A stretch of DNA of 64,000 nucleotides from JALHFZ01 sp963674625 (GCA_963674625.2 CAXXXO010000003.1:595696-659695); one strand, 5' to 3'; positions 8,728-16,290 are shown, numbered from the stretch's first letter. The notes: generated by a model not told the origin, from the sequence alone. A program made the numbers and translations.

Positions 8728-9689
8728 TCTGTGCTCTCTCCTTCAGCATGCCGGGGGGAAAGAGAACGGCCAAGGGCCGTTTCGAGGGAGGTCAGGGCCA
8801 CCTCTATCTGGTCGAGATCGGGCTCTCTCGTGGTCAGGTACTGAAAGGACATGGCGGGAGCCATGAAAACTTTACCCCAGAACCCGGCGCAGGATGCCCC
8901 CTTGATGATCTCGTAGGATATTCCGATAACCACGGGAAGCAGTATGATCCGGCTTGCGATTCTCCAGAGAATCGAACCGTGCCCCGCGATCGAAAAGACG
9001 ATGATGCTCACTGCAACTACGATGAGAAGAAATGATGTGCCGCACCGGGGGTGAATCCGGGAGTAGCCCCGAATGCTTTCAGGGGTCATCTCCGCCCCTG
9101 ACTCGAAGGCGTTGATGGTCTTGTGCTCGGCTCCATGGTACCGGAAAACCTGGCGGATTTCGCTCCACAGGCCGATCCCAGCCACGTAGGCGATAAAGAC
9201 CGCTCCCCGGACGATTCCTTCGAGGACGTTCTTTCCGACCTGGGTGAGCCCCCAGGCCCGCATTCCGAGATCCGAGAGCCAGAGAGGAAGGGCGATGAAA
9301 AGACCGACCACCGCAAAAAGAGCCACGGCAACGGAGAGAATCAGCTCTTTCGGGGTGATCTTTTCCTCTTCTCCCACGGCAATCTGGGCGGAACGGTTCA
9401 GCGCCCGGAATCCTACGGACATCATCTCCACCATGGTCACCACTCCCCGGAGGAGAGGCAGTTTCCATGGCATTTTGGCGGTTAAAGAGCTGTTCGTCCA
9501 GGATTGGCTTTCGATGCGCCCTTCCGGATTCCGGACGGACAGTCCCCACCGCTCCGGCCCCTTCATCAGGACGCCCTCGATGACAGCCTGACCGCCGACG
9601 GGAATTCTTTCCGCGGCACCTTCTCCCGCAAAAAAAAGAAAAAGGCCCGATGCAAATTTTTTCATGGTCACCTCACTGATTTTTTTCAC
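8724..9689 (-). CDS. DUF1385 (YqhQ-like) integral membrane protein
   Basis: Membrane protein of unknown function commonly found beside prfA/prmC. Family blocks are clear: GGQAVIEGVLMKGP near the N-terminus, and HGAEHKTINAFE followed by HPRCGTSFLL. At least four hydrophobic segments are visible (around AVALFAVVGLFIALPLWL, GAVFIAYVAGIGLW, LLIVVAVSIIVFSI and IASRIILLPVVIGI). Two starts are possible: GTG at 9689, overlapping thyX, or ATG at 9665 with a close GAGGTG. The stop overlaps the prfA ATG. Confidence 0.88.
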   Translation of the reverse strand: MKKISEVTMKKFASGLFLFFAGEGAAERIPVGGQAVIEGVLMKGPERWGLSVRNPEGRIESQSWTNSSLTAKMPWKLPLLRGVVTMVEMMSVGFRALNRSAQIAVGEEEKITPKELILSVAVALFAVVGLFIALPLWLSDLGMRAWGLTQVGKNVLEGIVRGAVFIAYVAGIGLWSEIRQVFRYHGAEHKTINAFESGAEMTPESIRGYSRIHPRCGTSFLLIVVAVSIIVFSIAGHGSILWRIASRIILLPVVIGISYEIIKGASCAGFWGKVFMAPAMSFQYLTTREPDLDQIEVALTSLETALGRSLSPRHAEGESTE

Positions 9690-10374
9690 TCAACAACTCT
9701 TCAAGGGAAGAATAGGGCTTCCCGCAGGGGGACATTTCGCCGCACGCTCCCAGAATCAGGCAGGAGGGGCCAGCCATGGCGAAGAGAAGAGGGGCGGCCT
9801 TCCTGGCTTCCAGAAGGAGCCGGCGGGCAAGGTCCCGGATTTCCCATTGGGCCCTCCGGCACAGCCTGAGGGTGAAAAAATGGTGGAGCTCCCGGGCATT
9901 CATTGTCATGACGAGGCGGGTCGACCAGCCGTGGGGAAGGATGTACCGGGCATCTTCCTTCGGAATGCCGGCCTCGGCCATTTCCCGGTAAAGGGAATGG
10001 GCTGAAAGAACCATGCCGGAAAACCGCGCGGCAAATTCAGGCCTTTCCGCCACTGAAGGGGGCAGAATGACCTCCGGCTCCGCCATGGAAACATACCGCT
10101 GGCTCTGCTGGCTGAAGGAGGCGATTCTGTGGCGCACGAGCTGGTGGGACGCAACCCTGCTGATCCCGTCGATGGCGAAGGTAAAGACGGCATGCTCAAA
10201 GGGAGAGTAGTGACCGCTCTTCCAGAGATGGCGAAGCAGAGATGCGGTTTTTTCGGGCGTTTCCTTTTCGGTCAGCTCGGCGCCGGAGACGGCGCTGTAG
10301 CAGAGCCGTGCCGCTGCTGCTGCGACGGTATCTGGGGAAGGTGTTGCAGCGATCAGAAATACGCTACAGGCCAT
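9673..10374 (-). CDS. thyX: Flavin-dependent thymidylate synthase ThyX
   Basis: Makes dTMP from dUMP with FAD, NADPH and methylene-THF. The ThyX motif RHR-x(7)-S-x-R reads RHRIASFSQQSQRY. FEHAVFTFAIDG and the later substrate region are also present. The protein is 233 aa from ATG at 10374, which has GGAGG 7 nt upstream; a frame extension to 10443 is not supported. No thyA is visible in the window. dut, at 31.4 kb, supplies dUMP. Confidence 0.94.
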   Translation of the reverse strand: MACSVFLIAATPSPDTVAAAAARLCYSAVSGAELTEKETPEKTASLLRHLWKSGHYSPFEHAVFTFAIDGISRVASHQLVRHRIASFSQQSQRYVSMAEPEVILPPSVAERPEFAARFSGMVLSAHSLYREMAEAGIPKEDARYILPHGWSTRLVMTMNARELHHFFTLRLCRRAQWEIRDLARRLLLEARKAAPLLFAMAGPSCLILGACGEMSPCGKPYSSLEELLSEKNQ

Positions 10375-10379
10375 GGAAT

Positions 10380-10417
10380 ATCCTCCCTGCGGCGAAAGGC
10401 CGCACCGCCTGGTGCGG
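10380..10417 (-). promoter_or_regulatory. Possible switching leader in front of thyX
   Basis: Two hairpins share bases just upstream of the thyX ribosome-binding site. CCGCACC/GGTGCGG (10400-10406 with 10411-10417) and GCGGC/GCCGC (10389-10393 with 10399-10403) overlap at 10400-10403 and cannot both form. The second abuts the GGGAGG site. This layout could control initiation, but it is inferred from pairing alone. Confidence 0.3.
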
Positions 10418-10441
10418 GAGTGCAGACCTCCGCGAAGAATC

Positions 10442-10482
10442 AAAAAACAGCCGGCACCCGACAGGCTGAGCGGATCCGGCTG
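10442..10482 (-). terminator. Candidate second terminator or attenuator between rpmE and thyX
   Basis: On the minus strand, CAGCCGG and CCGGCTG (7 bp) flank a 21-nt loop and are followed by six T. It lies downstream of the stronger rpmE terminator and upstream of thyX, so it may be a tandem terminator or part of the thyX leader. The long loop lowers confidence. Confidence 0.45.
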
Positions 10483-10492
10483 AAGGATGAAG

Positions 10493-10514
10493 AAAAAAGG
10501 GGACCGAAGTCCCC
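10493..10514 (-). terminator. Rho-independent terminator of rpmE
   Basis: On the minus strand, GGGGAC-TTCG-GTCCCC forms a UUCG tetraloop hairpin followed by six T, 11 nt after the rpmE stop. Confidence 0.88.
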
Positions 10515-10524
10515 CTCCTGGCTT

Positions 10525-10764
10525 CTATTCCTCTTCCGTTGTCTCCCGCTGACCGTAGTTGATGCCCTCGTACTTTTTCTGGAATTTTTCGAGCCTTCCC
10601 GCTTCCGTGAGCACACGGCTGCCCTTCTTTCCGGTGAAGAAAGGGTGGCAGGCAGAGCATACGCTCACCTTAAGCTCCTTCTGGGTGGACCTGGTCTCGA
10701 ACTTATTTCCGCAGGCGCAGGAGACCGTGCAGCTCTCATACTTGGGATGAATTTCTTTTTTCAT
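10525..10764 (-). CDS. rpmE: 50S ribosomal protein bL31 (zinc-binding form)
   Basis: 79 aa. The N-terminus MKKEIHPKYESCTVSCACGN and the VCSACHPFFTGK box identify L31. Cysteines in CxC and CxxC positions make it the zinc-binding C+ form, with a TEEE tail slightly longer than usual. GGAGGTG lies about 10 nt before the ATG. It has its own promoter and terminator. Confidence 0.96.
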   Translation of the reverse strand: MKKEIHPKYESCTVSCACGNKFETRSTQKELKVSVCSACHPFFTGKKGSRVLTEAGRLEKFQKKYEGINYGQRETTEEE

Positions 10765-10820
10765 CTATGGGACACCTCCGAAATAATCGTGAAACATAAA
10801 TTTTGTCTCAACAAACAGAA

Positions 10821-10849
10821 ACTCTATCACAGGAACTTCCGCTCCGCAA
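10821..10849 (-). promoter_or_regulatory. Sigma-70-type promoter of rpmE
   Basis: Minus strand: TTGCGG, 17-nt spacer, TAGAGT, about 55 nt before the rpmE start. Confidence 0.55.
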
Positions 10850-10878
10850 GGGTTTTTTACCCGAAGATCAGGCCCCGT

Positions 10879-11499
10879 TCAGATATGCATTACGCCGAGA
10901 CCGCACCGTTCATGATGGGCCACTGCATGATAGGCCGTATCTCCCATCACCGCCACGGCAATCCAGCGGCTGTTCCGGACAATGGCGATCTTCGCTCCCA
11001 CGCTGGCCTCGAGCATTCCGACCGCGAGAAATCCGTCCAGGGCTTCGAGGGCGGCATGCATCAGGGCATGCATTTCGTTTCTCGTCTTCTCAACTACTTC
11101 GGCGTTCAGGGAAGCGCCCACAAGGGCCCTGGTGATTTTTTGGGGCAGATCCCCCGCCAGGCCTCCCACTTCCGTGGCGACGGACTTCCAGCCTATGGAC
11201 GCCAGCTCCCTTTTCATGCGGTTTTCCGAATCGCTCGTCGTTGTGGCCGCCAGAAGCAGAGCGGTTCTTCCGATCTGGCTTTCGTCATGAATGGAAATTT
11301 TGAGGGTCAGCTCTACCGTACGGCTCCTTCCCTCATCCTGAAGCTCCCCCGCAGGTTCTGTTTTCAGCCCGGCCGGGTCCTGATCCGCCTCACAGGCACT
11401 TTCCTCCGCAGCCTGTCCGTTCACGGCCTCAGTTTCTTCACCGGCCTGCTCCCTCTCTTCCCTGGGCGAAGTGAACATATTCTTCCAGATCACAGTCAC
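10879..11499 (-). CDS. HutP-family RNA-binding regulator with acidic N-terminal extension
   Basis: The last 145 residues match Bacillus HutP, which binds L-histidine and a divalent metal and acts as an RNA antiterminator. Matching blocks are IGRTALLLAATTTS at the start, EMHALMHAALEALDG holding the two metal-site histidines, and the C-terminal HHERCGLGVMHI (HutP HETFGVGINHI). About 55 residues rich in Glu/Asp/Gln precede this and are not part of classical HutP (about 150 aa). GTG start with GAGGAG upstream. No hut genes are visible, so its target is unknown. The window does carry a his biosynthetic operon. Confidence 0.82.
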   Translation of the reverse strand: MTVIWKNMFTSPREEREQAGEETEAVNGQAAEESACEADQDPAGLKTEPAGELQDEGRSRTVELTLKISIHDESQIGRTALLLAATTTSDSENRMKRELASIGWKSVATEVGGLAGDLPQKITRALVGASLNAEVVEKTRNEMHALMHAALEALDGFLAVGMLEASVGAKIAIVRNSRWIAVAVMGDTAYHAVAHHERCGLGVMHI

Positions 11500-11622
11500 G
11501 CAGCTCCTCTCTGTTTCATTCCGTCTGCATTATAATGGAACCGGGACAAAGAGTCACTTCCCTGCCATATATCGACTCTGCATCCGCGATTTTACAAACA
11601 GTTCATTCCGGCATGCTTTCCA
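11500..11622. other. Divergent intergenic region between the hutP-like gene and the TAXI gene
   Basis: Contains the palindromic ATTATAAT at about 11529-11536, a possible -10 for the hutP-like gene on the minus strand without a good -35. I see no gene here. An open frame starting at 11535 has no ribosome-binding site or recognisable product. Confidence 0.4.
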
Positions 11623-11651
11623 TTGATGGAAGACGAAATCTGCTCTATACT
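11623..11651 (+). promoter_or_regulatory. Promoter of the TAXI binding-protein gene
   Basis: TTGATG, 17-nt spacer, TATACT on the plus strand. The -10 lies inside an inverted repeat (11643-11664), suggesting operator control. Confidence 0.65.
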
Positions 11652-11664
11652 ATAAGCTATAGAG
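11643..11664. promoter_or_regulatory. Inverted repeat CTCTATA-N8-TATAGAG over the -10 box
   Basis: Perfect 7-bp arms at 11643-11649 and 11658-11664 overlap and follow the TATACT box. The same arms occur in reverse order at 15783-15798 in the accessory patch. Candidate operator. Confidence 0.5.
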
Positions 11665-11776
11665 AATTTAATAACATGAAAGGAGGTTTCCTCAGCCTCG
11701 GAAAGGACAGGAATTCGGACCGGAAACAAAAGGCAGTTTTCAGAACTCCAAATTCATTCAAGGGGGAATTATTCGG

Positions 11777-12739
11777 ATGAAAAAGCATCTTTCCATCACA
11801 CTGGTTGCACTTATGGTCATCGGACTTTTCGCAGGCGCAGCGGCGGCGAAAACTTTCATCTCCATCGCTACGGGCGGAACGGGCGGAACCTATTATCCCC
11901 TCGGCGGAGGAATGGCCGAGATCATCAGCAGAAACCTTCCCGAGTTTCAGGTAACCTCCGAGACGGGGAACGCATCAGCTGCCAACCTCAACCTCATCGG
12001 CACCCACCAGATTGAAATGGCCTTCGCCCAGAACGATGTCGCCTACTGGGCATCCAAGGGAATGTCTCCCTTCAAGGAAAAATATGACAACATCCGGGTC
12101 GTGGCCTCCCTCTACCCCGAGCACGTGCAGTGCATCACCATCAAGGGCAGCGGCGTGCAGGACATCATGGACATCAAGGGAAAGAGAGTCTCCGTCGGCG
12201 CTCCCGGCTCCGGCGTGCTCGGCGACGTAACAGCCATTCTCGATGTGGCGGGGATAAAGTTCTCGGACATGAGCACGGACTTCCTCGACTTCAACAACAC
12301 GACCCAGCGGTTCAAGGACGGCCAGCTCGACGTGGGATTCGTCGTCGCTGGATATCCGACCTCATCCATCATGGACCTCTCCACCACCCATGACATCAGC
12401 CTCGTCAGCTTCAACGACGCCTTCCTGAACAAGCTCATGGAAAAATACACCTTCTTCATCAAGGATGTCATCCCCGCAGGCACCTACAAGGGAGTGGACA
12501 AGGACGTTCCTACCGCCGCAGTCATGGCCATGCTCGTCTGCGATGCCGACCTTCCCGACGAGACAGTCTATCAGTTCACCAAGGCCCTTTGGGACAACAT
12601 CGAAGAACTCTACAAGGTCCATGCCAAGGCGAAGCTCATCACCCTGAAGACAGCCCTGAACGGCGTATCGGTGCCCGTGCACCCCGGCGCAGTGAAGTAC
12701 TACCAGGAAAAGGGCATGACCATCCCCGCAATCAAGTAG
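11777..12739 (+). CDS. TAXI-family TRAP transporter solute-binding protein
   Basis: Periplasmic binding protein, 320 aa. Signal peptide MKKHLSITLVALMVIGLFAG ends in an AAAA cleavage region. The mature N-terminus has the TAXI signature FISIATGGTGGTYYPLGG; later come AFAQNDVAYWA and GAPGSGVLGDV. Members bind glutamate, C4-dicarboxylates or related acids. AAGGGGGA precedes the ATG. The TRAP permease (usually fused DctQM) is not beside it: a terminator follows immediately. The permease must be elsewhere or shared. Confidence 0.93.
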   Translation: MKKHLSITLVALMVIGLFAGAAAAKTFISIATGGTGGTYYPLGGGMAEIISRNLPEFQVTSETGNASAANLNLIGTHQIEMAFAQNDVAYWASKGMSPFKEKYDNIRVVASLYPEHVQCITIKGSGVQDIMDIKGKRVSVGAPGSGVLGDVTAILDVAGIKFSDMSTDFLDFNNTTQRFKDGQLDVGFVVAGYPTSSIMDLSTTHDISLVSFNDAFLNKLMEKYTFFIKDVIPAGTYKGVDKDVPTAAVMAMLVCDADLPDETVYQFTKALWDNIEELYKVHAKAKLITLKTALNGVSVPVHPGAVKYYQEKGMTIPAIK

Positions 12740-12762
12740 ACCCTTTTTTATCCGCTCGAAAA

Positions 12763-12788
12763 GGCGGTCCTTCAGGACCGCCTTTTTT
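12763..12788. terminator. Bidirectional terminator between the TAXI gene and alaX-like gene
   Basis: GGCGGTCC-TTCA-GGACCGCC followed by six T on the plus strand and TTTT on the minus strand. It closes both convergent genes. The alaX-like stop codon lies within the hairpin. Confidence 0.9.
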
Positions 12789-13953
12789 CTATGAACCTGC
12801 CGAGCGCTCCGAGCCAGACTTCCTTCTTCATTTCCCCTGCCATGCCGTTCAGCCAGTCCGCCCTCCCCCCTCCCCTCGCGTCAAGAGAAGGAGTTTCCCG
12901 GAGAAGGGAGGAATAATCCTCGGGTATGTTCCGGCCGCGGTAGAGCAAAAAGCTCCCCCTCTCCTTTTCAGGGTCCGGAAGCAGAAGAAGGCAGAGAGCG
13001 TCGGGATGGTCATCAGACCAGGCCCTGGCCGAGGGTGTGATCATCTCCCTGGAAAATCCGGGAAGAAGGGCCGTGAAGACGGGTATGTCCCCTGCGGAAT
13101 GGACTTCCCAGGGGAGGGCCAGGAGAGGGGCGGCTTTTTCCATGATTTTTTTGAGGGCGGCGTTTTCATTGCTCAGTCCCGAAAAAACATCCCCGAGTTT
13201 TGAGACCGGGCATCCGATGTCCCTGGAAAGCCTTCTTGCAGCGGCGCAGTATTGTTTCCGAAGGGACGGATCGACGGTGAATTTTATCTCCCAGGAGGGA
13301 GAGCTTCCCCGGAAGCCGGCGATAAAAATTTCTCCCACTTCTTTTGTGGACGCAGCATGGCTTCCCGAGCATGCGATAAGGTCGAAACCGGGAATACGGA
13401 CCACCCGGATCGTCTCGTCCTCTATTCTCTTCCAGTTTGCCTTTATTCCCGGGAGATTTTCCGCTTCGGCCTTTGAAAGGAGAAGGGTCTCCACGGCAAG
13501 CCCTTCCGCAATGATTACGTTTGCCTCGTCCTCGGCGGCGAAGAGCATGGGCCAGTCGAGCTCTCCGTCCCAGGACAGATAGACAGTGCTCTCCTCCGTG
13601 CCTATGGCCACTTTGCAGACGGAAAGGCCACTGTGGGACCTCTCAAGAATGCGGGACAGGATATGTTCCCCCGTATGCATCCGGGAGAAGAGGGAATGCC
13701 GCTCCATGTCCACCTCCGCCTCCACTTCCATTCCGGGTACGGGGGTTCCCTGCACCGGTCTGCCGATGACCGCGAGGTCCTCTCCGGCCTTTTCGCAGCC
13801 CGTTACGGAAAAAACGAAGCCGTCCCCTCTGAGCATGCCCGAATCGCCGGGCTGTCCCCCTCCGGCCGGATGAAAGGGATTCGGCGAAAGTACGAGTCTC
13901 CGGGTCTTTTCTTTTGCTTCGGCGGGAAGCAGGGTTTCTATAGTGGTCTTCAT
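12772..13953 (-). CDS. Alanyl-tRNA editing protein, long AlaX type with DHHA1-like tail
   Basis: Stand-alone editing enzyme that would deacylate mischarged tRNA-Ala. Order: N-terminal barrel region (FHPAGGGQPGDSG), the zinc/catalytic HTGEHIL near residue 93, then CSGSHAAST (CxxxH) near 195, followed by a C-terminal domain ending in DARGGGRADWLNG, as in DHHA1. At 393 aa it is the long AlaX form. It sits downstream of the tRNA-Arg terminator with its own GAGGAGGG site. Confidence 0.88.
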   Translation of the reverse strand: MKTTIETLLPAEAKEKTRRLVLSPNPFHPAGGGQPGDSGMLRGDGFVFSVTGCEKAGEDLAVIGRPVQGTPVPGMEVEAEVDMERHSLFSRMHTGEHILSRILERSHSGLSVCKVAIGTEESTVYLSWDGELDWPMLFAAEDEANVIIAEGLAVETLLLSKAEAENLPGIKANWKRIEDETIRVVRIPGFDLIACSGSHAASTKEVGEIFIAGFRGSSPSWEIKFTVDPSLRKQYCAAARRLSRDIGCPVSKLGDVFSGLSNENAALKKIMEKAAPLLALPWEVHSAGDIPVFTALLPGFSREMITPSARAWSDDHPDALCLLLLPDPEKERGSFLLYRGRNIPEDYSSLLRETPSLDARGGGRADWLNGMAGEMKKEVWLGALGRFIEKRRS

Positions 13954-13980
13954 CGGGCTGGCCCTCCTCTTTCGCTGGGC

Positions 13981-14005
13981 CGGTCTCTTTGCGGAAAAGA
14001 GACCG
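13981..14005. repeat. 10-bp inverted repeat upstream of the alaX-like gene
   Basis: CGGTCTCTTT and AAAGAGACCG flank GCGGA, with no T-run on either side. It lies between the tRNA terminator and the alaX-like start, so it could be a leader hairpin or an operator. Function unknown. Confidence 0.5.
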
Positions 14006-14007
14006 AA

Positions 14008-14046
14008 TAAAAAAACAAGGGCCCGCGGAAAATCCGCAAACCCTTG
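14008..14046 (-). terminator. Terminator of tRNA-Arg
   Basis: On the minus strand CAAGGG pairs with CCCTTG; an inner GCGGA-TTTT-CCGC hairpin sits between, and a run of T interrupted by one A follows. It lies 8 nt after the tRNA 3' end. Confidence 0.8.
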
Positions 14047-14053
14047 ACATGGA

Positions 14054-14129
14054 TGGCGCGCCTGTGGCGATTCGAACGCCAGACCCTCGGCTCCGGAGGC
14101 CGATACTCTATCCGCTGAGCTACAGGCGC
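14054..14129 (-). tRNA. tRNA-Arg, anticodon CCG, CCA encoded
   Basis: 76 nt including CCA. Acceptor GCGCCTG/CAGGCGC, D stem GCTC/GAGT, anticodon stem TCGGC/GCCGA around loop CTCCGGA (anticodon CCG), 5-nt variable region, T stem TGGCG/CGCCA around TTCGAAT, discriminator G73. All four helices pair. Confidence 0.97.
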
Positions 14130-14156
14130 AGAGGCTGCCCGAAAAGGGCGAAGCCT

Positions 14157-14185
14157 ATTCTACCCTCGAAACAAGCCAGCGTCAA
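14157..14185 (-). promoter_or_regulatory. Promoter of tRNA-Arg
   Basis: Minus strand: TTGACG, 17-nt spacer, TAGAAT, about 28 nt before the tRNA 5' end. A small GCCC-GAAAA-GGGC hairpin lies between. Confidence 0.8.
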
Positions 14186-14306
14186 GAGTTGCGGGATCGA
14201 TCCGGCAATGCGGAAACAGCCGGGGCTCAACATGAAAAAAGGGCTTAGCCGACGTTCAACATTTCCTTCCTCCGAAAAAGGTTTCCCGAACATTAGAAGA
14301 AACACT

Positions 14307-15313
14307 ATGAAATCAGCCGCTGTTATTGACATTTTGAAACATCTGCCCCATACATGGGAGGAAGCATTGAACCGCTTTCTTTCCTTGCGGAAGGCGGAGG
14401 GCACCGCAGAGCGCACCCTTGCAGACTGCATGGACATAATAATCACCCTTTTCTTCCCCCGCTTCCCTCCAGAGTGGTAGCTTTCGTGCCGGGAATACCT
14501 TCCAGTGTTCATATCTCAGGAAGGTACAGCAGCCACAACCCACAACATCAGGCTGAAAAACCTTAAGCCCTTCTTCGAGTTCGCCGTAAAGTAAGGAGCC
14601 TTCAATAAATCACCGGCTGAAGAGTTCAAGTATCGCCGGGAAGAAGAAGCTCGTATTGCCGATCATCCGATTGAAGACGTGAAAAAGATGTTCGACACGA
14701 CCTGAACATCCACCTTCCCCACCTTGAGGGATACAGGCTTTCTGTTCTTCTCTCTCGATAAGGGTATACGCCCTTTATAAGCCCTTGCGCTTCTTCCGCC
14801 CGATCCTATATTTATACCCACCTTCAAAGGGCGGCCACCCGGGCTTCGACTGCCAAGACACGCAAGCGAAGGACAGTCTATTTTGCCGAGAGAACGGCCA
14901 CGATGCTTTTTAGGCTGCTCAACGTCCAGCCAGAGTAAGGGGAAGAAGATGTGCCTGTATTCCCCGCATCCTGCTGCCACCCCTGGAATACCCACGGATG
15001 GACTGTACAGCTTCGCCGGCATGCAGAGAAAGCAGGGCTGAAACGATTTCCATCCTATGACCTTCGCCATCAGTTCGCCCATGAAGCTCTGCGAAACGTT
15101 ATGAATGGCTTTTCCCTTCAGAAGGGTATGGAACATTCCACTCTTTCAATGACGGAACGATATCTGGCTCTGTCCGATGATGACGTTCAACTTACCCATC
15201 GGAAGGCTTCGCCCGTATCAGCCATGTATCTCAGGTTGGCTGCGAACAGCGATGCTCTTGATACGTTTAATTTACAACGGCCTGAGCGGCTGGAACGATC
15301 GATCACGAGCTAA
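14307..15313 (+). pseudogene. Degraded tyrosine recombinase/integrase
   Basis: Remnants of one integrase read in order on the plus strand across several frames. An N-terminal SAM-like piece (LNRFLSLRKAEGTAERTL) ends at a stop near 14478. NIRLKNLKPFFEFAVK and ADHPIEDVKKM follow, with in-frame stops. LDKGIRPL carries the first catalytic Arg. KTRKRRTVYF comes next, then YDLRHQFAHEALRN (the HxxR box) and MEHSTLSMTERYLALSD, whose GH is replaced by EH and which ends at the Tyr region. At least one frameshift and four stops break it. It lies 5' of tRNA-Arg, not at the usual 3'-end attachment side. Confidence 0.85.
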
Positions 15314-15782
15314 TTTAGACTAGATTGCAGGTCTGGTTGTGTTGCCATTTACTTATTCCCATTCATATAGCATGGGATTGGCCTATACCCGATTGGATAT
15401 TGCAATATTGTTTGTCAGCTTACGGAGTAAAATTGCGAAAGTTAACCTGGTGCTGAACCATACCTCCTGAAGGAGGCAGCGGAATGGATAATTATTCGAA
15501 GCTGAAGCTGCTTGCAATATAAGGAGGAATAATTCTTTTCCCTGTTCTTGTAGACGACTACATCTTGTTCAGGTTGAGCCCAAACTCTGCCATTGGCAGA
15601 TACCAGGTTATCTCCGTGCGGAACAGCGTAACTATAAAACTGGGTACGGCTACAGGCGAAACAAAGCTCCTTGCCCTTGCAAATCAAGAAAAGGACTATA
15701 TCAACTTTATGGCATGATATAATACTATATAAATGGTTGAGGAATACTTCGGTTTTACGAAGAAAATCCACTCGATCAAATT
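15314..15782. other. AT-richer intergenic stretch of the accessory patch
   Basis: No convincing gene. It holds a short hairpin (CCCAT/ATGGG near 15357-15374) and a TATAAT at 15718-15723 on the plus strand without a good -35. That box could drive the downstream microprotein genes. Base composition is visibly more AT-rich than the flanks. Confidence 0.5.
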
Positions 15783-15798
15783 TATAGAGAACTCTATA
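15783..15798. promoter_or_regulatory. Palindrome TATAGAG-AA-CTCTATA
   Basis: Perfect 7-bp arms 33 nt upstream of the small signal-peptide ORF. The arms match the CTCTATA/TATAGAG repeat over the TAXI promoter at 11643-11664. Candidate binding site for a shared regulator. Confidence 0.4.
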
Positions 15799-15830
15799 AA
15801 AAAAATCAATATCTCATTGGGAGGGGAAAA

Positions 15831-15938
15831 ATGAAAAAATTACTGGTATGTCCGGTGCTTTGTCTTCTCTTTTCCTTTCCTGCTGGGTCAGCAATGAAGG
15901 ATATTGATGACATGGGAAAATCTGACACAAAATCTTGA
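15831..15938 (+). CDS. 35-aa signal-peptide microprotein (or truncated secreted protein)
   Basis: ATG with GGGAGGGG upstream. The sequence begins MKKLLVCPVLCLLFSFPAGS, a clear signal peptide with an A-G-S-A cleavage region, then only about 15 polar residues. It could be a secreted micropeptide or the head of a protein whose body was lost. It ends 21 nt before the zinc-ribbon gene, which has its own AGGAGG, so the two are probably co-transcribed. I do not recognise it. Confidence 0.45.
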   Translation: MKKLLVCPVLCLLFSFPAGSAMKDIDDMGKSDTKS

Positions 15939-15959
15939 GATTTGAAAGGAGGCAATAAA

Positions 15960-16169
15960 ATGCCAAGAGGAGACGGAACAGGGCCGAGAGGCCAAGGAGC
16001 AAAAACAGGTAGAGGCATTGGTGGTCAGGGCCTTGGAGGCGGTTCTGCAGCAGGCCCGGGTGGAAATTGTGTCTGTCCTGAATGTGGTGAAAAAGCAGAC
16101 CATAAATTAGGAACTCCCTGCGATCAGCGTAAATGTCCCAAATGTGGAGCGGTCATGACACGGGAATAG
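15960..16169 (+). CDS. Small Gly-rich zinc-ribbon protein
   Basis: 69 aa. The N-terminus MPRGDGTGPRGQGAKTGRG is the Gly/Arg-rich motif seen in DUF5320-like small proteins of anaerobes. The C-terminus has two knuckles, CPEC and CPKC, separated by about 20 residues with an extra Cys (TPCDQRKCPKC), making a rubredoxin-like zinc ribbon. AAGGAGG lies upstream. I prefer this ATG to the one 18 nt earlier, which contains the ribosome-binding site. A strong terminator follows. Function unknown. Confidence 0.8.
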   Translation: MPRGDGTGPRGQGAKTGRGIGGQGLGGGSAAGPGGNCVCPECGEKADHKLGTPCDQRKCPKCGAVMTRE

Positions 16170-16229
16170 ATTCTGTTTTTCAGGTGTACCTTTAAAATTC
16201 AGCTAAGACTGGCGATGCCCGAAACCCAC

Positions 16230-16270
16230 GTAGGGGCAGATCTCTGTGCCTGCCTCTACGCTGTTTTTTT
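16230..16270 (+). terminator. Terminator after the zinc-ribbon gene
   Basis: GTAGGGGCAG pairs with CTGCCTCTAC (one G-T) around a 10-nt loop, followed after GCTG by seven T. Confidence 0.8.
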
Positions 16271-16290
16271 GATAGGATTTTGGTGGTGTT

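Noticed and set aside
11535..11780. 81-aa frame (and a nested 34-aa one) just before the TAXI gene
   Set aside because: No ribosome-binding site; covers the promoter and inverted repeat; sequence is low-complexity. The ATGA contact with the TAXI start looks accidental.
15442..15771. 109-aa minus-strand frame in the accessory patch
   Set aside because: No start signals or recognisable domain; lies in AT-rich non-coding-looking DNA.
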